A program made the translations under genes and the position numbers. A stretch of 64,000 bases of DNA, taken from Athripsodes cinereus (taxonomy: Eukaryota > Arthropoda > Insecta > Trichoptera > Leptoceridae). The DNA lies in NCBI GenBank assembly GCA_947579605.1, contig OX388324.1, forward strand, positions 20,715,746 through 20,779,745. Direction: 5' to 3'. A model generated the notes under the pieces. That model had not been told where the DNA came from and did no database searches. It was given only the letters and a program-made list of their open reading frames with translations. Each line of letters begins with the position of its first letter. The stretch's first letter is position 1. Below, in pieces: positions 59,823 through 64,000 of this stretch.

Positions 59823-61020
59823 ATTTTACTCTTTAGACGCGCCAAAATAAATTTCAAAATCTTTGAGGCACTGCGATAGGTTGGAAGCCTATTTTTGAAA
59901 TTCATATCTCTCTTTAAATATACAACCCACATTCACGCAATCTCGGAATAATGTTACAAAAAGATCGAAGTTTTATTAAATATATTAAAATTAACAAAAT
60001 AATGTACTTATTTAAAGTAATACGATAAATAAATAATCACATATTTTAGAGCATTTGACACGCCATGATGCACAAACACTATTACAAATTTGAGTTAATA
60101 CGTACACTCACCCCATCGTTTTGCCGCTATCAGGGATCTGAAGCCATCATCGGCTTTGAATCGATTCTTCTACAGATACTTGTACAAATTGTATTCACAC
60201 TATTTATAAACTTCATAATTTTTACTTTAAGTGAAATATGATTTAATATAGATAACTGATATTTGAAACTTCATAAAAAATCACTGTCATACCACAAACT
60301 CACAATAACGCGCATAAAGAGAAATTTTAGAATAATATTAATCCAATTAATAATTTTTCAACTAATACAGTATAACACTAAGGATATGTAAAATAAAACA
60401 GTAGAAATATTTCATCTATTATACACAATTAACAAAGATTCACTATTCGAAATTTCTTAACGAGATTAAAATAGGAAACGTCCCGTTTGAATACTAAAAG
60501 GCAACTAAATAGATAAAAATATTTTTTACAAATATGTGTGTTCTCATGGAATAAATTTTATTATTGATAAATATTGATTTCAGAAATTTTTAAGCCATAT
60601 GGTATTCCCGTGTAAAAGGTGGATTTCTTTACAACAGGGCCTAATGGTTGTCTCCAAACTTTATTGCATTTATCCTAGAAAGCCGACGAAGACAATGTGT
60701 ATTGTCTTAATTTATGACTTAAAATAATTTTAAAATAAGGTTTATCCCAATAATAATATTTTTGGGTCCACAATATAGTAATTCATCCATTCATATCTTA
60801 ACGGCGTTTCACATAAATGGTGAAGCCAACGGACGGATGCAATAAAAAATAAACATTTAGTATTGGGTGCATAGAGTAAGTAATAATATGGGTGGCATAC
60901 TTCAACGCTGAATTAGAGACATGAAATATATTCTTTTTCGAAAATCCGCTTCGGCAGCAGATGCTGTCTCCCTCTAGATCACTGTAATACATATTATTAT
61001 GCTAATTGTTTGTTATATAA
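59823..61020. other. Intergenic sequence
   Basis: No gene. Near 60880-60985 there are decayed antisense SINE words ('atgggtggcatacttcaacg'). Confidence 0.45.
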
Positions 61021-61025
61021 TACTC

Positions 61026-61352
61026 CTACTACTATACTATACTATACCCTCACGCCGTGTCCCAAGTGGGGTAGGCAGAGAGAACGGAACGCCAAACAGA
61101 TCTATCTTTACACACTTCCTTCGCTTCCTCCACATTCATACAGTTCCTCATACACGCACGTCGGTTCCTCTTACTCAACACGCGGCCGTCCTTGAGAATT
61201 TGATCCACGTGATCAAGCCACGTGGTTCTCGAACGCCCGCGTTTCCTCACACCCTTTCTTTCAGATAAGTATATCCTCTTTGTCATTCTTTCCTCTTTCA
61301 TTCGTTCCACATGACCAAACCATCTCAATTTATTTACACGCATTCTGTCCAC
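61026..61352 (-). mobile_element. 5'-truncated RTE-like LINE
   Basis: The minus strand is open 61352-61050 and near-identical to the copy at 12741-13169 (MRVNKLRWFGHVERMKEERM, KRGRSRTTWLDHVDQILKDG). The (TATAG)n tail is at 61026-61048 in complement. Confidence 0.85.
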
Positions 61353-62091
61353 GTATTATGAATGTAACAATCGACGATAAATTAACAATATTATATAATA
61401 TGTAAAACAAAATACACATTTATGTTGTAGAATTATTTACACAATGGTTGTTGGATTATAAATCTGGCGACAATAACATGCTTTGTCATTGAATTGTTTA
61501 ACAATACATTTATTCTGGAATTCAAGGGCACCAAGGACTATTTTTATTTCCTGTTTATGGACATAAGATGTAAATATCCTGAGTCCATTTGATTTTGCAT
61601 TTGATTTCTTAACCTTTTGTTTTCCGAGCCCTCCCGATTGGAATCGTGCCCTCAATACCGCGTGATATTTATAATCCACTTTTTTAGTTTCAATTTACTT
61701 TATTTAATATAAAATTGCATATCATAGTCACATTGGCGGGTAATTTGAGCTCCTTCATCCTTCTACTAGCATCATGTAAACAAATAAGTCATTAAAATCT
61801 CAACGCACTCCCATAACACGGGATATTTGAACCTCAACAGTCTTATTAATAAAAATCCGCCAAACCATGGTTGAACCACTGATTTCGTGATCCGCCTATA
61901 AGCGTTTGAACCACCGATCAAATTTTCTTTATTAATAAAAATATTTAATCCGTACCATAGACATCTGTACTTTATATAAAGGATTTCATATGGCAACTCG
62001 AAAATTCGCTCTATTATGTTGGTTGCCATGTTACACGACGCTGGTAAACAGACAAATTCAAAACAAACAAGCGGCTGTCAAAATTATCTTA

Positions 62092-62759
62092 CAGTGGAAC
62101 CTCTCTCTCTCTCTCTGGTTTCAATCCTGGGATTGGTTTGCAGCAATTATCTCTTTAATTCTTCTCCTCCACTCCTCCCTGTCTTGTGCGGTTCTTTTGA
62201 ATTCTGCATATGATGAGCAGCGCATGTCCACCAGCAGGTCCTCCAGGTACTCTCGGCGTGGGCGTCCCCTAGAGTTTGTCCCCTCGGTCATACCCTCCAT
62301 TACGGCATGCAAGAGGCCTTCTTGTTGTATTACATGGCCGATCCACCTTGCACGCCTTTCTGACAAAATCTTGAGCAGGTGCCTTCCTCCTTCGATTCTT
62401 TGAAGAACTTCTTCGTTTGTGATGTGGTCTCTCCAGGAAATTCCTAACCAGGAACCTCTCATAACGAGTTTAATTCGTTCCAGACTCTTACTCGTTATGC
62501 GAAACATTTTTTCTATAGAAATCAATGTAAAATACAATAATGCGTTCCATGTCGAAAGAATAAGTATTCTTGGAGAACTTTTTTATTAAAGTTTATTCAA
62601 ATAAAATTACTTATAAAAGAGTGTTACAACTTAAAATACAATTTAGATTAGGAAAAAAAAACGTACCTAAATAAAAATACTTATCCATTTTTATGGGAGC
62701 AACTTTTTCACTTTTTTTTTTGCTCCTTATGCGAATACTCGTTATGAGAGGTTCCACTG
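62092..62759. mobile_element. Tigger/pogo-like relic, copy 3, short
   Basis: TA-flanked CAGTGGAACCTCTC tip at 62092 and complement ending 62759. Without the inner LINE it is only about 313 bp, so it is MITE-sized and lacks coding. Confidence 0.85.
62106..62450 (-). mobile_element. LINE fragment with (GA)n tail inside the Tigger tip
   Basis: The minus strand encodes EEVLQRIEGGRHLLKILSER, RARWIGHVIQQEGLLHAVME and GRPRREYLEDLL. The 10-bp GGAACCTCTC is repeated exactly at 62096-62105 and 62451-62460, a target duplication. The tail, in complement, is (GA)n. Confidence 0.9.
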
Positions 62760-63481
62760 TATTGGTTTTTTCATCTGACATTTTGTACCCAAATACACAG
62801 AAATATAAAATAATATGATGAGGAAGGTTTGTATAATTGAAAAGCAAATGTAATAATGGAATGACATTTTATTTATTTATCAAATAAATCATAATCTGAC
62901 ACACAATCAGTGATATGGGTATAACATAACACTGCGCACAATATGCATTACTAACCATCAGTAAAATTTTATTTTCTGCTTTCCCTTTTACATTCAAATG
63001 ATGTACAGGAATAATTCTCAATTCAGAATCAATCAATATAACTTTCATACAACATGGAAAAAAGTATCTCTGTCACGAAACATTTAAATGCGTCTATCAA
63101 AAAACAAATTAAGAAACTGGTGTTCTGTCACACGAAAAAAGTGTCTATTATCACAAGAAAAACAACTGATTGAATTAAATTCACATTCGGATACTACTTA
63201 AGCGTATTTTTAACCCAAACCAACTCCGATAAATTGTAAAATAACTGCAAAACGTACATGTAAACCCACATAGCAAACATCTGACGTAAAATCCAACATG
63301 GCGGGCAGATGACGCCGATTTAAATCACCTTACTTAAATCACCTTACTTAAACCACCTCGAGAGGCGGATCAACCACTTTTAAACTAGGTTCACGCTGAT
63401 CAACGTTTATCAATACGTTTTTTGTCTGATCGGTGGTTCATCTCCTTCTAGAAATTTAATCCACGTTTATTAATAAGACTG

Positions 63482-64000
63482 TATGTGTCCTCGCCTAGCC
63501 TGCGTCATACATAACAAAGATAGTTTATAGTCTGTTCATGAAAACAACGGTCGATTGATTTTTTTTCAGTGTACTGCACAAAGTTTTTTATTGTATTTTA
63601 TTTTTTTACTTTGTTTTATACACAGTTATTTTTCAAAACTTCACTGAGAATAAAAATAATCAAACCTGTTCATAAATTTCGTAATTGAAAAAATGTTTAC
63701 GCTTGTGTAGGGACTACTAAGTAGTATTCAAATTTTGTCAAGGGTCAAAATAAAATATAAAATAAGCAATAACATCAATTGAACATAAATATAGGTTAAA
63801 TAATTAAATTAAACCAATCCACAGCAACAAAAGTGACAAAATAAATAATATAAACAATATAACTGAGTATCAAAAATGCCACGCGTATGATACAATTCGC
63901 GCGAACGTACTATAATGGTAATGAACGGCGACTGATTTCCGGCATGTACGCTGTCAGTACTTTTATAAATCGTCATTGTGACGAAATTCGTAGGTACATC
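63482..64000. other. Intergenic sequence, nothing recognised
   Basis: No frame, repeat or exon-like segment could be supported. Confidence 0.5.

Larger units (their letters stand above)
61838..63481. mobile_element. 1.64-kb element with CAGTCTTATTAATAA ends
   Basis: Left tip CAGTCTTATTAATAA and right TTATTAATAAGACTG are exact complements. Words such as 'gaaccaccgatca' occur on both sides in mirrored order. No target duplication is visible and no transposase. It contains the Tigger relic 62092-62759. Confidence 0.6.

Noticed and set aside
61437..61679. 80-codon minus frame
   Set aside because: No recognised motif, no splice context and no repeat match; kept only as a possible chance frame.

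Overview
The window is AT-rich nuclear DNA from an animal, most probably an insect. Three intron-containing genes sit in a dense layer of nested transposable elements (TEs). The TE mix (RTE-like endonuclease-reverse transcriptase LINEs, hAT and Tigger relics, and the 'actactgaaccgatttg' repeat) suggests Lepidoptera or a near relative; this is inference from TE style, not a proven identification.

Genes. (1) 2405-7040 (+): the C-terminal 271 codons of a UBXN6/UBXD1-type p97/VCP cofactor, with PUB and UBX domains in five exons; the N-terminal exons were not found and probably lie left of the window. (2) 11771-27128 (-): a complete SMC4 condensin subunit, 20 exons, 1300 residues after joining, with Walker A, hinge, ABC signature and Walker B all intact. 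(3) 36310-46896 (-): a six-exon, 760-residue NYN-domain ribonuclease of the N4BP1/KHNYN kind, with the catalytic acidic residues present and no CCCH zinc finger. UBXN6 and SMC4 are convergent, with about 4.7 kb between their stop codons. The NYN gene lies upstream of SMC4 on the same strand, behind about 9 kb of TE-filled DNA. I see no functional link between the three genes.

Layout. 0.5-2.1 kb: LINE relics. 2.4-7.0 kb: UBXN6, whose introns hold an RTE relic split by a foldback and a 1.4-kb TA-flanked element. 7.0-11.7 kb: Tigger relic, RTE relic, foldbacks and a palindrome cluster. 11.8-27.1 kb: SMC4, with LINE, SINE, hAT and foldback insertions in introns. 27.4-30.9 kb: a 3.46-kb Mutator-like element starting 280 bp upstream of the SMC4 ATG. 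31-36 kb: SINE, RTE and hAT relics. 36.3-46.9 kb: NYN gene, whose introns hold two hAT-type elements, a TTAA-flanked element and a CCCGGG-ended element. 47-64 kb: no convincing host gene; two Tigger copies, a second Mutator-like element inside an L2/CR1-like LINE, a second copy of the 1.4-kb element, an 80-bp minisatellite and a three-level nest of elements.

I did not find a clearly new biological system. The observations most worth following are: a 3' hairpin plus short tandem tail shared by the RTE-like LINEs and an otherwise different SINE; the Mutator-like terminal repeat beside the SMC4 promoter; two unclassified elements in the NYN gene introns; and two weak hammerhead-like sequences.
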